NCBI RefSeq assembly: GCF_900590755.1
Contig: NZ_UUOC01000021.1
Span: 1-41,076, forward strand
Source: Pseudomonas viridiflava
GTDB lineage: Bacteria > Pseudomonadota > Gammaproteobacteria > Pseudomonadales > Pseudomonadaceae
DNA length: 41,076 bases
Reading direction: 5' to 3'
Shown here: positions 17,465 through 25,486 of the stretch, piece by piece
Position numbering within the stretch: position 1 is the stretch's first letter
How the letters are laid out: every line of letters begins with the position of its first letter
Translations under genes and position numbers: made by a program
The notes under the pieces: model-generated
What the model was told of the DNA's origin: nothing
Database searches by the model: none
The model's input: only the letters and a program-made list of their open reading frames with translations

Positions 17465-18333
17465 GCCTGATGAGTGAAGTGCGGCGCGGCGGTCGCGGCT
17501 ATCTGTTGTCGGCCCCGGCACTGGTGATGTTCACCTGCCTGCTGCTGGTGCCGCTGGCCTTGACACTGATCCTGTCGTTTAACGTGTTCGACTACGAAGT
17601 AGGGGTCAAAAGTGACTCCTATACCCTGGCGAACTATAGCGAGGTGCTGACTGACTCGTACTTCTACGAGATTTTCCTGCGCACCTTCTGGATCAGTGCG
17701 CTGGTCACCCTGCTCTGCGTGGTCATCGGTGTGCCCGAGGCTTATATCCTCAGCCGCATGGGCACGCCGTGGCGCTCGATCTTCCTGATTCTGATCCTCA
17801 CCCCGCTGCTGATTTCCGTGGTGGTGCGGGCCTTTGGCTGGAGTCTGCTGCTGGGTGCAGATGGCCTGATCAATCAGGGCATCCAGGCACTGGGCGGGCA
17901 ACCGATCAAGATGCTCTACACGCCGTTCGCGGTGATCATCGCGCTGGTCCACGTCATGCTGCCGTTCATGATCATTCCGATCTGGACTTCGCTGCAAAAG
18001 CTCGACCCGGCTGCCGAACAGGCCGCGCTGTCTCTGGGCGCGACCCAGGCCAAGGTCATGCGTCTGGTGGTATTGCCGCAGATCATGCCGGGGATGTTGT
18101 CCGGCACGCTGATCGTGTTTGGCCTGTCCGCGAGTTCGTTTGCGATCCCGGGTCTGCTGGGCGGTCGTCGTCTGAAGATGGTGGCCACCGTGGTCTACGA
18201 CCAATACCTCTCCGAATTGAACTGGCCCATGGGCGCGACCATTGCCGTGGCGCTGTTGCTGGTCAATCTGCTGGTCATGCTGTCCTGGAACCGCATGGTC
18301 GAAGGCCGCTACAAGAAAACCCTGGGGGAATGA
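17461..18333 (+). CDS. ABC transporter permease, PotB type
   Basis: 290 residues with about six transmembrane segments. The EAA loop that contacts the ATPase is EQAALSLGATQAKVMRLVVLPQIMPGMLSG, matching the spermidine/putrescine permease group. The first helix follows a basic N-terminus (MSEVRRGGRGYLLSAPALVM), and an extended periplasmic loop (FDYEVGVKSDSYTLANYSEVL) is usual in PotB. It should form the inner-membrane channel with the next gene product. Its start overlaps the ATPase stop and it ends three bases before the second permease. Confidence 0.9.
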   Translation: MSLMSEVRRGGRGYLLSAPALVMFTCLLLVPLALTLILSFNVFDYEVGVKSDSYTLANYSEVLTDSYFYEIFLRTFWISALVTLLCVVIGVPEAYILSRMGTPWRSIFLILILTPLLISVVVRAFGWSLLLGADGLINQGIQALGGQPIKMLYTPFAVIIALVHVMLPFMIIPIWTSLQKLDPAAEQAALSLGATQAKVMRLVVLPQIMPGMLSGTLIVFGLSASSFAIPGLLGGRRLKMVATVVYDQYLSELNWPMGATIAVALLLVNLLVMLSWNRMVEGRYKKTLGE

Positions 18334-18336
18334 GCC

Positions 18337-19131
18337 ATGTCTAAAAACGGTCCTTTGGCCCTGTCGTTTCACGCCCTGGTGGTGGTGTTCATGATGGCCC
18401 CGCTGGTGGTGGTCTGCCTGGTGGCGTTCACGCCGGAGAACACCCTGAGTCTGCCGACTTCAGGCTTTTCCCTGCGCTGGTTCCGGGCGATCTTCGAGCG
18501 CGCCGACTTTATCGACTCGTTCTATAACAGCCTGATCCTCGCCTTCGTTGCTGCGTCTCTGGCGACCTTGATTGCTGTGCCTGCTGCGCTGGCGATCACC
18601 CGTCATCAGTTTCCCGGCCGCAACTTCCTCAACGGCCTGTTTCTGTCGCCGATCATCATTCCGCACCTGGTGCTGGGTGTGGCCTTGCTGCGGTTGTTTG
18701 CCCTGATGGGCGTCAATGGCAGCTTCTTCTGGCTGACTTTGGCCCACGTGGTGATCATCACGCCTTATGTGTTGAGGCTGGTGATTGCAGCGGCCATCGG
18801 CATCGACCGTAGCGCGGAACAGGCGGCCGAATCCCTGGGCGCCAGCCGCTTCACGCTGTTCCGGCAGATCACCTTGCCGATGATCTTGCCCGGTGTGGCG
18901 GGCGGCTGGTTGCTGGCGTTCATCAACAGCTTCGACGAAGTCACCCTGTCGATTTTCGTCACCTCGCCTTCGACGCAAACCCTGCCGGTGCGCATGTACG
19001 TCTACGCCACGGAGTCCATCGATCCGATGATGGCCGCCGTTTCGGCTTTGGTCATTGCCCTGACCGCCGCCACCATGATCGTCCTCGACCGGGTGTATGG
19101 CCTGGATCGGGTGCTGGTCGGCAAACATTAA
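18337..19131 (+). CDS. ABC transporter permease, PotC type
   Basis: 264 residues, about six transmembrane segments. Its EAA loop is EQAAESLGASRFTLFRQITLPMILPGVAGG and it carries the PotC-like stretch AFINSFDEVTLSIFVTSPSTQTLPVRMY. It pairs with the preceding PotB-type permease and starts three bases after that gene's stop, so the products are made together. The C-terminus is short and basic (RVYGLDRVLVGKH). No substrate information is contained in the permease sequence that I can read. Confidence 0.9.
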   Translation: MSKNGPLALSFHALVVVFMMAPLVVVCLVAFTPENTLSLPTSGFSLRWFRAIFERADFIDSFYNSLILAFVAASLATLIAVPAALAITRHQFPGRNFLNGLFLSPIIIPHLVLGVALLRLFALMGVNGSFFWLTLAHVVIITPYVLRLVIAAAIGIDRSAEQAAESLGASRFTLFRQITLPMILPGVAGGWLLAFINSFDEVTLSIFVTSPSTQTLPVRMYVYATESIDPMMAAVSALVIALTAATMIVLDRVYGLDRVLVGKH

Positions 19132-19155
19132 TCCGAGGCGGGGAGCGCGAACCTC

Positions 19156-19446
19156 ATGGCACTGTTCAAACGTCTGGTCGAACAAGACCGTCCGGCCCTG
19201 GCCTTCACCCTCGATGGCCTGCCCGCCAGCGGCTTGCAGGGCGACACCCTGCTCACGGCGGTACTGACCTGCAGCGAGCACCTGCGCGGCAGTGATTTCA
19301 GCGCCGAACCCCGTGCCGGTTTCTGCATGATGGGCGCCTGTCAGGATTGCTGGGTGCGGCTGGGTGACGGCCGCCGGGTGCGCGCCTGCTCGACGCTGCT
19401 GGAGCAAGGCCAGGTGGTCAGCCGTGATCCGGGGCGCCAGCTATGA
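19156..19446 (+). CDS. Small [2Fe-2S] subunit of a heterotrimeric opine/amino-acid-type dehydrogenase
   Basis: 96 residues. Four cysteines are spaced CX4CX2CX12C (Cys57, Cys62, Cys65, Cys78; GFCMMGACQDCW … RACST), the plant-ferredoxin-like ligand set of the Fer2_4 family found in HcnA, the small subunit of opine oxidases and the gamma subunit of imino-acid dehydrogenases. It should bind one [2Fe-2S] cluster and pass electrons between the two flavoproteins encoded next. Its stop codon overlaps the following start (ATGA at 19443-19446), a strong sign of subunit stoichiometry. No signal peptide, so the complex is cytoplasmic or membrane-associated. Confidence 0.9.
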   Translation: MALFKRLVEQDRPALAFTLDGLPASGLQGDTLLTAVLTCSEHLRGSDFSAEPRAGFCMMGACQDCWVRLGDGRRVRACSTLLEQGQVVSRDPGRQL

Positions 19447-20813
19447 CTGCCAATACACACCCTTCAGTGGTGATCGTTGGCGCTGGCCCGGCCGGGATTC
19501 GTGCCGCACAGACCTTGCACGCCCATGGCGTCAACGCTTGTCTGGTGGACGAAGGCCTGCGCGGTGGCGGGCAGATTTATCGTCGTCAGCCAGAAAACTT
19601 TCGCCGCCAACCCAAGGCGCTGTATGGCTTCGAAGCCAGCAAAGCGACGGCGGTGCATCAGGCCATGGATAAACTGGCGACCAGCATCGACTACCGCCCG
19701 CAAACCCTGGTCTGGAATGCTGAAGATCATCGGCTCGATGTGGTGCGTGAAGGCCGAGCCGGGTCCATCGACTACAGCCATCTGATTGTCGCTACGGGCG
19801 CCACCGACCGCATCCTGCCGGTGCCGGGCTGGACGCTGCCGGGCGTGTACAGCCTGGGTGCAGCGCAGATTGCCTTGAAGTATCAGGGCTGCGCCATTGG
19901 TGAGCGGGTGGTGTTCGCGGGCAGCGGCCCTCTTTTGTATCTGGTGGCTTATCAATACGCCAAGGCCGGGGCCAAGGTGGTGGCGGTGCTGGACAGCGCG
20001 CCATTCTCCGCACAATGTCGCGCCCTGCCCGCGCTGTTCGGTCAGCCAATGACCCTGGCCAAAGGTTTGTATTACCGCGCCTGGCTCACGGCCCATGGCA
20101 TTGCCGTACATCAAGGCGCGACGCTGCAACGGATCGACGGCGAAAAACGCGTGACTGGCGTGCAATGGCAAGCGGGCGGCGAACCACAAACACTCGACGG
20201 CGATGCGGTGGCCTTCGCCCATGCCCTGCGCAGCGAAACCCAACTGGCGGACCTGCTCGGCTGTGAATTCCAGTGGAGTCCTCTGAACCGCGCCTGGCTG
20301 CCCAACCGCGACAACGCCGGGCGCAGCAGCGTGCCGGGGGTTTATCTGGCAGGCGATGGCGCGGGCATCATGGGTGCCGACGCAGCGGAGATGGCGGGCG
20401 AGCTTGCTGCACTGGCCCTGTTGGCAGACAACGGCCTGCCCATCGACGCCGTGCGCAGCGAACACTTACAGCGCAAGCTGGCGGACATCGAGCGTTTTCG
20501 CCACGGGCTGGAAACCGCCTTCCCGTTCCCCGAGGAGTGGGCAGAAAAGGTTCCGGATGAAACCATCATCTGCCGCTGCGAAGAAATCAGCGCCGGTGAA
20601 ATTCGCGCCACGGTCAACGAAGGTCACTGGGAAATCAATCGGGTCAAGGCCATGTGCCGGGTGGGTATGGGCCGCTGTCAGGGACGCATGTGCGGGCTGG
20701 CGGCGACCGAAATTGTCGCCCAGTGCAGCGGACGGGAGCTGCAAGGCGTGGGACGCTTGCGTGGTCAGGCACCGATCAAGCCACTGCCGTTCGGTCTGGA
20801 GAATCAGCCATGA
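19443..20813 (+). CDS. FAD/NAD-type flavoprotein subunit with BFD-like [2Fe-2S] tail (OoxA/HcnB-like)
   Basis: 456 residues. An N-terminal FAD-binding motif (VIVGAGPAGIRAAQTLHAHG) and a second Rossmann motif (VVFAGSGPLLYLVAYQYAKAGAKVV) define a two-dinucleotide-domain oxidoreductase; YLAGDGAGIMGADAAEMAG closes the FAD site. The C-terminal 80 residues hold CRCEEISAGEI…CRVGMGRCQGRMCG, the CXC…CX6C-type cysteines of a bacterioferritin-associated-ferredoxin-like [2Fe-2S] domain. This is the alpha-subunit architecture of octopine/nopaline oxidase subunit A, HcnB and D-hydroxyproline dehydrogenase complexes. It should form a complex with the small iron-sulfur protein before it and the DadA-type flavoprotein after it. 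Both junctions are ATGA overlaps. Confidence 0.9.
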   Translation: MTANTHPSVVIVGAGPAGIRAAQTLHAHGVNACLVDEGLRGGGQIYRRQPENFRRQPKALYGFEASKATAVHQAMDKLATSIDYRPQTLVWNAEDHRLDVVREGRAGSIDYSHLIVATGATDRILPVPGWTLPGVYSLGAAQIALKYQGCAIGERVVFAGSGPLLYLVAYQYAKAGAKVVAVLDSAPFSAQCRALPALFGQPMTLAKGLYYRAWLTAHGIAVHQGATLQRIDGEKRVTGVQWQAGGEPQTLDGDAVAFAHALRSETQLADLLGCEFQWSPLNRAWLPNRDNAGRSSVPGVYLAGDGAGIMGADAAEMAGELAALALLADNGLPIDAVRSEHLQRKLADIERFRHGLETAFPFPEEWAEKVPDETIICRCEEISAGEIRATVNEGHWEINRVKAMCRVGMGRCQGRMCGLAATEIVAQCSGRELQGVGRLRGQAPIKPLPFGLENQP

Positions 20814-21952
20814 CTCAGGTCATTGAAACCGATGCGCTGATCATCGGCGGCGGCATCGTCGGTGCTTCTGCTGCCCTGGCCCTCGCCTCCAAAGGCCGAC
20901 GCGTCGCGTTGCTGGAGCGGGACTTCTGCGGTTCGCATTCCAGCGGCGTGAATTATGGCGGCGTGCGGCGTCAGGGTCGGCCATTGAGCCAGTTGCCCTT
21001 GTCCCAGCGCGCCCACGCCATCTGGAGCGGGCTGCGGGAACTGATCGGCATCGACGGCGAATACCTGCGCTCCGGCCACCTGAAACTGGCCCGCAGCGAA
21101 CAGGACATGGACGCCCTGCGCGCCTATGCCGAGGCCAGCCGCGGCTTTGGTCTGGACCTGCAATTGCTCGACCGCGAACAATTGCGCGCGCGTTTTGCCT
21201 GGGCTGGTGACGTGGCGGTCGGTGCTTCACTGTGCGCCGACGACGGCCACGCCAACCCGCGCCTGGTGTCCCCAGCGTTTGCTCGGGCTGCCCAACGGGC
21301 CGGGGCGCAAATTTTCGAACAGGCCAAAGTGATCGAGGTCAGCCATGACGGTCGGGTGTTTGAAGTGCGGACTGCCAACGGCCTGACCCTTCGCGCGCCC
21401 TGGCTGCTCAACTGCGCCGGTGCCTGGGCGGGAACGCTGGCAGCGCAATTCGGCGAGCCGGTGCCCATGGTGTCCGGCCACCCGGCCATGCTGGTCACTG
21501 AGCCGCTGCCGATGTTCATGGACGTCAGCACCGGTGTCGAAGGTGGCGGAATCTATGCCCGACAAGTCGCCCGAGGCAACTGTGTGCTGGGCGGCGGTCA
21601 GGGCTTTGCGCTGGACCCGAGCAAAGCCCGGCCGGGCCAGGCTGCGGTGCTGGAAATCCTGCGCAATGCCGCCGAGCTTTACCCACCATTGGCAGGCGCG
21701 CAGGCGATTCGCACCTGGAGCGGCACCGAAGGTTATCTGCCAGATCGCGAACCGGTACTGGGCCCGAGCATCACGCAGCCGGGCCTGCTGCATGGCTTCG
21801 GTTTTGCAGGCTCAGGCTTTCAGATCGGTCCTGCTGCCGGCGAGGCCCTGGCGGAATATGTCTGCACCGGCCAATCCACGATTTCCCTGGATGGGTTTTC
21901 CATCCGCCGTTTTCAACAGACTGCCCAAAGCGTTAAAAGCATCAGCCACTGA
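20810..21952 (+). CDS. DadA-type FAD-dependent oxidoreductase subunit (OoxB/HcnC-like)
   Basis: 380 residues from the ATG at 20810, which overlaps the preceding stop; an open frame continues further upstream but only inside the previous gene. The FAD motif ALIIGGGIVGASAALALASKGRRVALLERD begins at residue 8, and the DAO-fold closing motif GLLHGFGFAGSGFQIGPAAGEALAEYV lies at the C-terminus. LNCAGAWAGTLA is the usual middle motif of the D-amino acid/glycine/sarcosine oxidase family. In the heterotrimeric enzymes this subunit carries the substrate-oxidising site for C-N bonds of an opine, imino acid or N-methyl/D-amino acid. Which one is unknown. It closes the three-subunit block and is followed 47 bases later by the binding protein gene. 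Confidence 0.9.
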   Translation: MTQVIETDALIIGGGIVGASAALALASKGRRVALLERDFCGSHSSGVNYGGVRRQGRPLSQLPLSQRAHAIWSGLRELIGIDGEYLRSGHLKLARSEQDMDALRAYAEASRGFGLDLQLLDREQLRARFAWAGDVAVGASLCADDGHANPRLVSPAFARAAQRAGAQIFEQAKVIEVSHDGRVFEVRTANGLTLRAPWLLNCAGAWAGTLAAQFGEPVPMVSGHPAMLVTEPLPMFMDVSTGVEGGGIYARQVARGNCVLGGGQGFALDPSKARPGQAAVLEILRNAAELYPPLAGAQAIRTWSGTEGYLPDREPVLGPSITQPGLLHGFGFAGSGFQIGPAAGEALAEYVCTGQSTISLDGFSIRRFQQTAQSVKSISH

Positions 21953-21999
21953 TTCATTCATTGCACACTTTGTTCACCGCATAGAGGAAGGTCGCTTAA

Positions 22000-23043
22000 A
22001 TGAAGAACGTAAAACGTATCGCTCTCTCCTGCCTGCCCTTGGCCACCTTGCTGGTCGCCTCTTCAGCCCATGCCGTGCCCACCCTTTACCTGGGCATGAA
22101 CGGTGGCACCATGGAACGTCTTTATGCCGACCAGGTGCTGCCTGCCTTTGAAAAAGCCAACAACGTCAAAGTCGTGATCGTACCCGGCACCTCTTCGGAC
22201 ATCCTCGCCAAGGTTCAGGCCAGCAAGGACAACCCGCAAATGCACGTGATGTTCCTCGATGACGGCATCATGTATCGCGCGATCTCCATGGGGCTTTGCG
22301 ACAAGCTGCAACCCAGCCCAGGTCTGGCCGACATGCCGGCCAAAGCCAAGATCAAGGAAGAAGCCGCTGCAGTGAGCCTTGGGGTGACCGGTCTGGCGTA
22401 CAACACCAACATGTTCAGCGAAAAAGGCTGGGCGGCGCCGACGTCGTGGATGGATCTGGCGGACAAGAAGTTCAAGGAGAAAGTGGTGTTCCAGTCCATG
22501 GCCTCTTCTACCTTTGGTCTGCATGGCTTCCTGATGTTCAACCGCATTCAGGGCGGCAGCGAAACCAACGTTGAACCGGGTTTCAAGGCCTGGCCGAAAA
22601 CCATCGGCCCGAACGTGCTGGAATACATCGCCAGCTCGGCGAAGATCTCGGAGATGGTCCAGACCGGCGAAGCAGCCGTGTTCCCGCTGACCCCGACCCA
22701 GGTCACCGCGCTGAAGATCAAAGGCGTGCCGGTGGAATACGCCCCGCCTAAAGAAGGTGGCGTGGTGCTCAACGTGGCCGAGTGCGCCATCGCGAAAAAC
22801 GATCAGCCGGAGCTGGCGCAGAAACTGGCCGCTTACTTGCTGACTCCGGAAGCTCAGGCGCCTGCACTGGAATTTGGTGACCAGATCCCGTCCAACCCCA
22901 AAACCCCGACCACCGAGAAAACCAAAGGCCAGGTCGACGCCATGAACAAATACCTGGAAACCGCCGTGACCATCGATTGGGACCAGGTCAACCAGTTGCG
23001 CCCAGAGTGGAATGCGCGCTGGAACCGGACTGTGGAGCGGTAG
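22000..23043 (+). CDS. Periplasmic substrate-binding protein of the ABC importer (PotD/AfuA-like)
   Basis: 347 residues with a Sec signal peptide (residues 1-26, ending SSAHA). The mature protein shows class II binding-protein features: LYLGMNGGTMERLYADQVLPAFEKANNVKVVIVPGTSSDILAKVQASKDNPQ, then SLGVTGLAYNTNMFSEKGWAAPTSWMDLADKKFKEKVVF, as in the iron/polyamine/thiamine-type solute receptors. It lacks the aromatic/acidic signature I would need to call polyamine binding. A GAGGAAGG ribosome binding site precedes the ATG. It is the last gene of the cluster and by position feeds the PotABC-type importer. The ligand is the likely substrate of the three-subunit dehydrogenase. Confidence 0.9.
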   Translation: MKNVKRIALSCLPLATLLVASSAHAVPTLYLGMNGGTMERLYADQVLPAFEKANNVKVVIVPGTSSDILAKVQASKDNPQMHVMFLDDGIMYRAISMGLCDKLQPSPGLADMPAKAKIKEEAAAVSLGVTGLAYNTNMFSEKGWAAPTSWMDLADKKFKEKVVFQSMASSTFGLHGFLMFNRIQGGSETNVEPGFKAWPKTIGPNVLEYIASSAKISEMVQTGEAAVFPLTPTQVTALKIKGVPVEYAPPKEGGVVLNVAECAIAKNDQPELAQKLAAYLLTPEAQAPALEFGDQIPSNPKTPTTEKTKGQVDAMNKYLETAVTIDWDQVNQLRPEWNARWNRTVER

Positions 23044-23057
23044 TTCAAACCGGACCT

Positions 23058-23351
23058 GTAGGAGCGAATTCATTTGCAAAGGCAATATTGAGGCCGCTAA
23101 AGATGCATCGGATGTGTTGGCCTCTTCGCGAGCAAGCTCCCACAGGCGACCGCGTTCACAGTGGGACCGGCTTTAGCCGGGAAGAGGCCAGTACACCCGC
23201 CCGAAATTAATTGCCTGAAATGCCGCCTTCCCGTCATCCCTATTCGCCAACAAGTTGGCTCCTACAGGATTGTGGAATCCGTAGGAGCTGCCGAAGGCTG
23301 CGAAGGCGGTGTTTCAGGTAAACCCGTTTCGCAGCCTTCGGCAGCTCCTAC
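23058..23351. repeat. REP cluster with a probable chimeric doublet (families B, A, C)
   Basis: In the 459-base gap 23044-23502 three REP families lie together. 23058-23143 is a decayed family B doublet (GTAGGAGCGAATTCATTTGC … CTTCGCGAGCAAGCTCCCAC). 23161-23184 is a perfect family A left arm, but its expected partner breaks off after CCTTCCCG near 23230 and continues into a family B right arm (ACAAGTTGGCTCCTAC). 23281-23351 is a perfect family C doublet. The remaining 150 bases before the antiporter show no gene. Confidence 0.85.
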
Positions 23352-23502
23352 AGGGATCGGGGTCTTTCAGGGCCACTGTCTCAGCCTTCTTCGCACGCTC
23401 CTTGCTTTTCAATACCAAATGTTTCAACTATCCCGCCCTTGAGCAGTCACAACCCTGATTGCTTCGTTTTTTGCGAAGCATTGTTGTGAGAGCCCACGCC
23501 GT

Positions 23503-24855
23503 ATGAGTTTCATCCTTTTAATGACGGTTCTCGGCGCGCTGCTGATGATGCTCGCGCTGACGTCTTCCTATTTACGCTGGATGCCGGTCACCACTTCGGC
23601 GGTTTGTCTGGCGTTTGGCTTTGCTATCGGCCCCGTGGGGCTGGATGTGCTCAAGCTGGATTTTCGCGAAGCCGCCCACTGGCTGGAGCGGCTCACCGAA
23701 GCCGCCGTTCTGTTCTCGCTGTTCAGCACCGGGATCAAATTACGCCTGCCATTAAGCAGCAAAGCCTGGCGCTCGGCCTATTGGCTGGCCGGGCCGGTGA
23801 TGGTGGCGACCGTCGCGGGCACGGCGTTGGCCGCCCATTACCTGTTTGATCTGTCCTGGGGTATTTCCCTATTGCTGGGGGCAATGCTCTCGCCCACTGA
23901 TCCGGTCCTGGCGTCACTGGTGCAGGTCAATAACGCTCAGGACTTTGATCGTGTGCGCTTCGGTTTGTCGGGCGAGGCAGGGTTGAACGACGGTACGGCT
24001 TTCCCGTTCGTGATCTTCGCCCTGTTATTTCTGACCCACGGCAGTGGCGATCTGGACTGGATCCAGCACTGGGCGCTGAAAAATCTGGCGTGGGGCGTGC
24101 CCGCCGGGTTGCTGATCGGCTATGGCATGGGCCGTGGCGTGGGTCATCTGATGATTTATCTGCGCATCAAAAACGCCGACAGCACCACTTCTCCCAATGA
24201 CTTTCTGGCCCTGGCCTTGATTGCGGTGTCGTATGTGGTCGCCGATACCGTGGGGGCCTTTGGCTTTCTGTCGGTGTTTGCCGCCGGCCTGGGATTACGT
24301 CAGGCCGAAGCGCAGATCACTCAGTCGGAGGTGCCCGCCGAGCACCTGGCTCAGCCGGTCATCGGCCACTTGAGCGGTAACGTCGAGCGCGCGACGGTGG
24401 CCGAAGAACAGGACCTGAGCGAATCCCAACTCGCAGCCGGGGTCATGATGGGTGACATGCTTGCGTTCAGCAGCCTGGTGGAACGCTCAATGGAGGTGTT
24501 GCTGATCACTTTGCTCGGCGCCTCATTGGCGTTGTACTGGGATTGGCGCGCGATTGGTCTGGGGCTGGCGCTATTTTGTGTCATCCGGCCCGTGGCGGTC
24601 TGGCTGCTGGTGAGCCGCAATCTGTTGAGTCGCCCACAAAAAGCCTTGGTGGGCTGGTTCGGAATTCGCGGCATCGGCACCCTGTTTTACCTGTGCTTCG
24701 CCCTGGGCCATGGGCTTCCCGAAGACGTGAAGCAAGTCAGCATCGGCATGACGCTATCGGTGGTTGCGCTGAGTATTCTGCTGCACGGGGTCAGCATTCA
24801 GCCGTTGCTGGAGTGGTACGAACGCAGCATCAGCAAAGGTCATCGAAATCCGTAA
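23503..24855 (+). CDS. Monovalent cation:proton antiporter, CPA1 (NhaP-like)
   Basis: 450 residues with about twelve transmembrane segments and a short hydrophilic C-terminus. The CPA1 core is recognisable: GAMLSPTDPVLASLVQV, where the Thr-Asp-Pro lies at the ion-binding helix break; GLSGEAGLNDGTAFPFVIFALL, where NDGTA carries the essential Asp; and later WFGIRGIGTLFYL. The stretch between about residues 285 and 325 (QAEAQITQSEVPAEHLAQPVIGHLSGNVERATVAEEQDLSESQ) is an unusually long hydrophilic loop inside the membrane domain. It should exchange Na+ or K+ for protons in pH/salt homeostasis. Monocistronic, between REP cluster and the response regulator gene. Ion specificity is not readable. Confidence 0.88.
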   Translation: MSFILLMTVLGALLMMLALTSSYLRWMPVTTSAVCLAFGFAIGPVGLDVLKLDFREAAHWLERLTEAAVLFSLFSTGIKLRLPLSSKAWRSAYWLAGPVMVATVAGTALAAHYLFDLSWGISLLLGAMLSPTDPVLASLVQVNNAQDFDRVRFGLSGEAGLNDGTAFPFVIFALLFLTHGSGDLDWIQHWALKNLAWGVPAGLLIGYGMGRGVGHLMIYLRIKNADSTTSPNDFLALALIAVSYVVADTVGAFGFLSVFAAGLGLRQAEAQITQSEVPAEHLAQPVIGHLSGNVERATVAEEQDLSESQLAAGVMMGDMLAFSSLVERSMEVLLITLLGASLALYWDWRAIGLGLALFCVIRPVAVWLLVSRNLLSRPQKALVGWFGIRGIGTLFYLCFALGHGLPEDVKQVSIGMTLSVVALSILLHGVSIQPLLEWYERSISKGHRNP

Positions 24856-24907
24856 CAATCGAACGCTTACATTCATTTGTATGTATTTTTGGATACGTCT
24901 GAACCAA

Positions 24908-24935
24908 TTGACAGTGGCACAGCCCAATCTTTAAC
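24908..24935 (+). promoter_or_regulatory. Candidate sigma-70 promoter of the response regulator/kinase pair
   Basis: A consensus TTGACA at 24908-24913 and TTTAAC at 24930-24935 are 16 bases apart, about 100 bases before the response-regulator start. A short hairpin (GTTTTGC/GCAAAAC, about 24942-24960) follows in the leader. Confidence 0.4.
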
Positions 24936-25036
24936 GACGTAGTTTTGCACCCAGCAAAACCCTTTGCGCTTCTACGTTTTTCGGTCATCAAAGGGCCGGC
25001 GTTTTGCGGTAATCGCCCCACAAGCAGATATTAAAC

Positions 25037-25486
25037 ATGCGCATTCTCCTGGTAGAAGACGATCCCATCCTGGCCCTGCTGGCGGCTGCGACCCTGGCTG
25101 AACATCACGAAGTGATCGGCCCGGCCCATGACGTCACTCATGCGCTGCAACTGGCCGCTGACCAACAGGCAGACATCGCGTTCGTCGACATCAATCTGGC
25201 TGGCCATGATGAAGGCATCGCCCTAGCGCGCGCCCTGATGGCCCGCCACGGTATGACGTCGATGTTTGTCAGTGGCCAGGTTATTTCCGCCCATGCCAAC
25301 ACCGACGCAGCGCTGGGCCTGTTACGCAAACCTTATGCGCCGGAAGATCTGACCCATTGCGCACAGGTTGCTCAGGCATTGCTTGACGGCCAGGAGTTCT
25401 CGACGTTGCCGACCTGTGGGGCACTGGAAATATTCACGACAAACCCGCGATTGCCTATGGATAGTGCGCATGAAGCTGGAAAGTGA
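25037..25486 (+). CDS. Single-domain response regulator
   Basis: 149 residues. The receiver domain occupies residues 1-115: Glu7-Asp8-Asp9 acidic pocket, phospho-acceptor Asp51 (AFVDINLAG), Ser79 in the Thr/Ser position (MFVSGQ) and Lys98 (LLRKPY). No output domain follows; the last 30 residues (TCGALEIFTTNPRLPMDSAHEAGK) have no recognised fold. It therefore works as a CheY-like or stand-alone phospho-relay protein. The downstream histidine kinase overlaps it by 17 bases, so the two are almost certainly partners. Output target unknown. Confidence 0.88.
   Translation: MRILLVEDDPILALLAAATLAEHHEVIGPAHDVTHALQLAADQQADIAFVDINLAGHDEGIALARALMARHGMTSMFVSGQVISAHANTDAALGLLRKPYAPEDLTHCAQVAQALLDGQEFSTLPTCGALEIFTTNPRLPMDSAHEAGK

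Noticed and set aside
23058..23351. CRISPR array
   Set aside because: The repeats are inverted REP doublets of different families with irregular spacing, not identical direct repeats with uniform spacers, and no cas gene is present.
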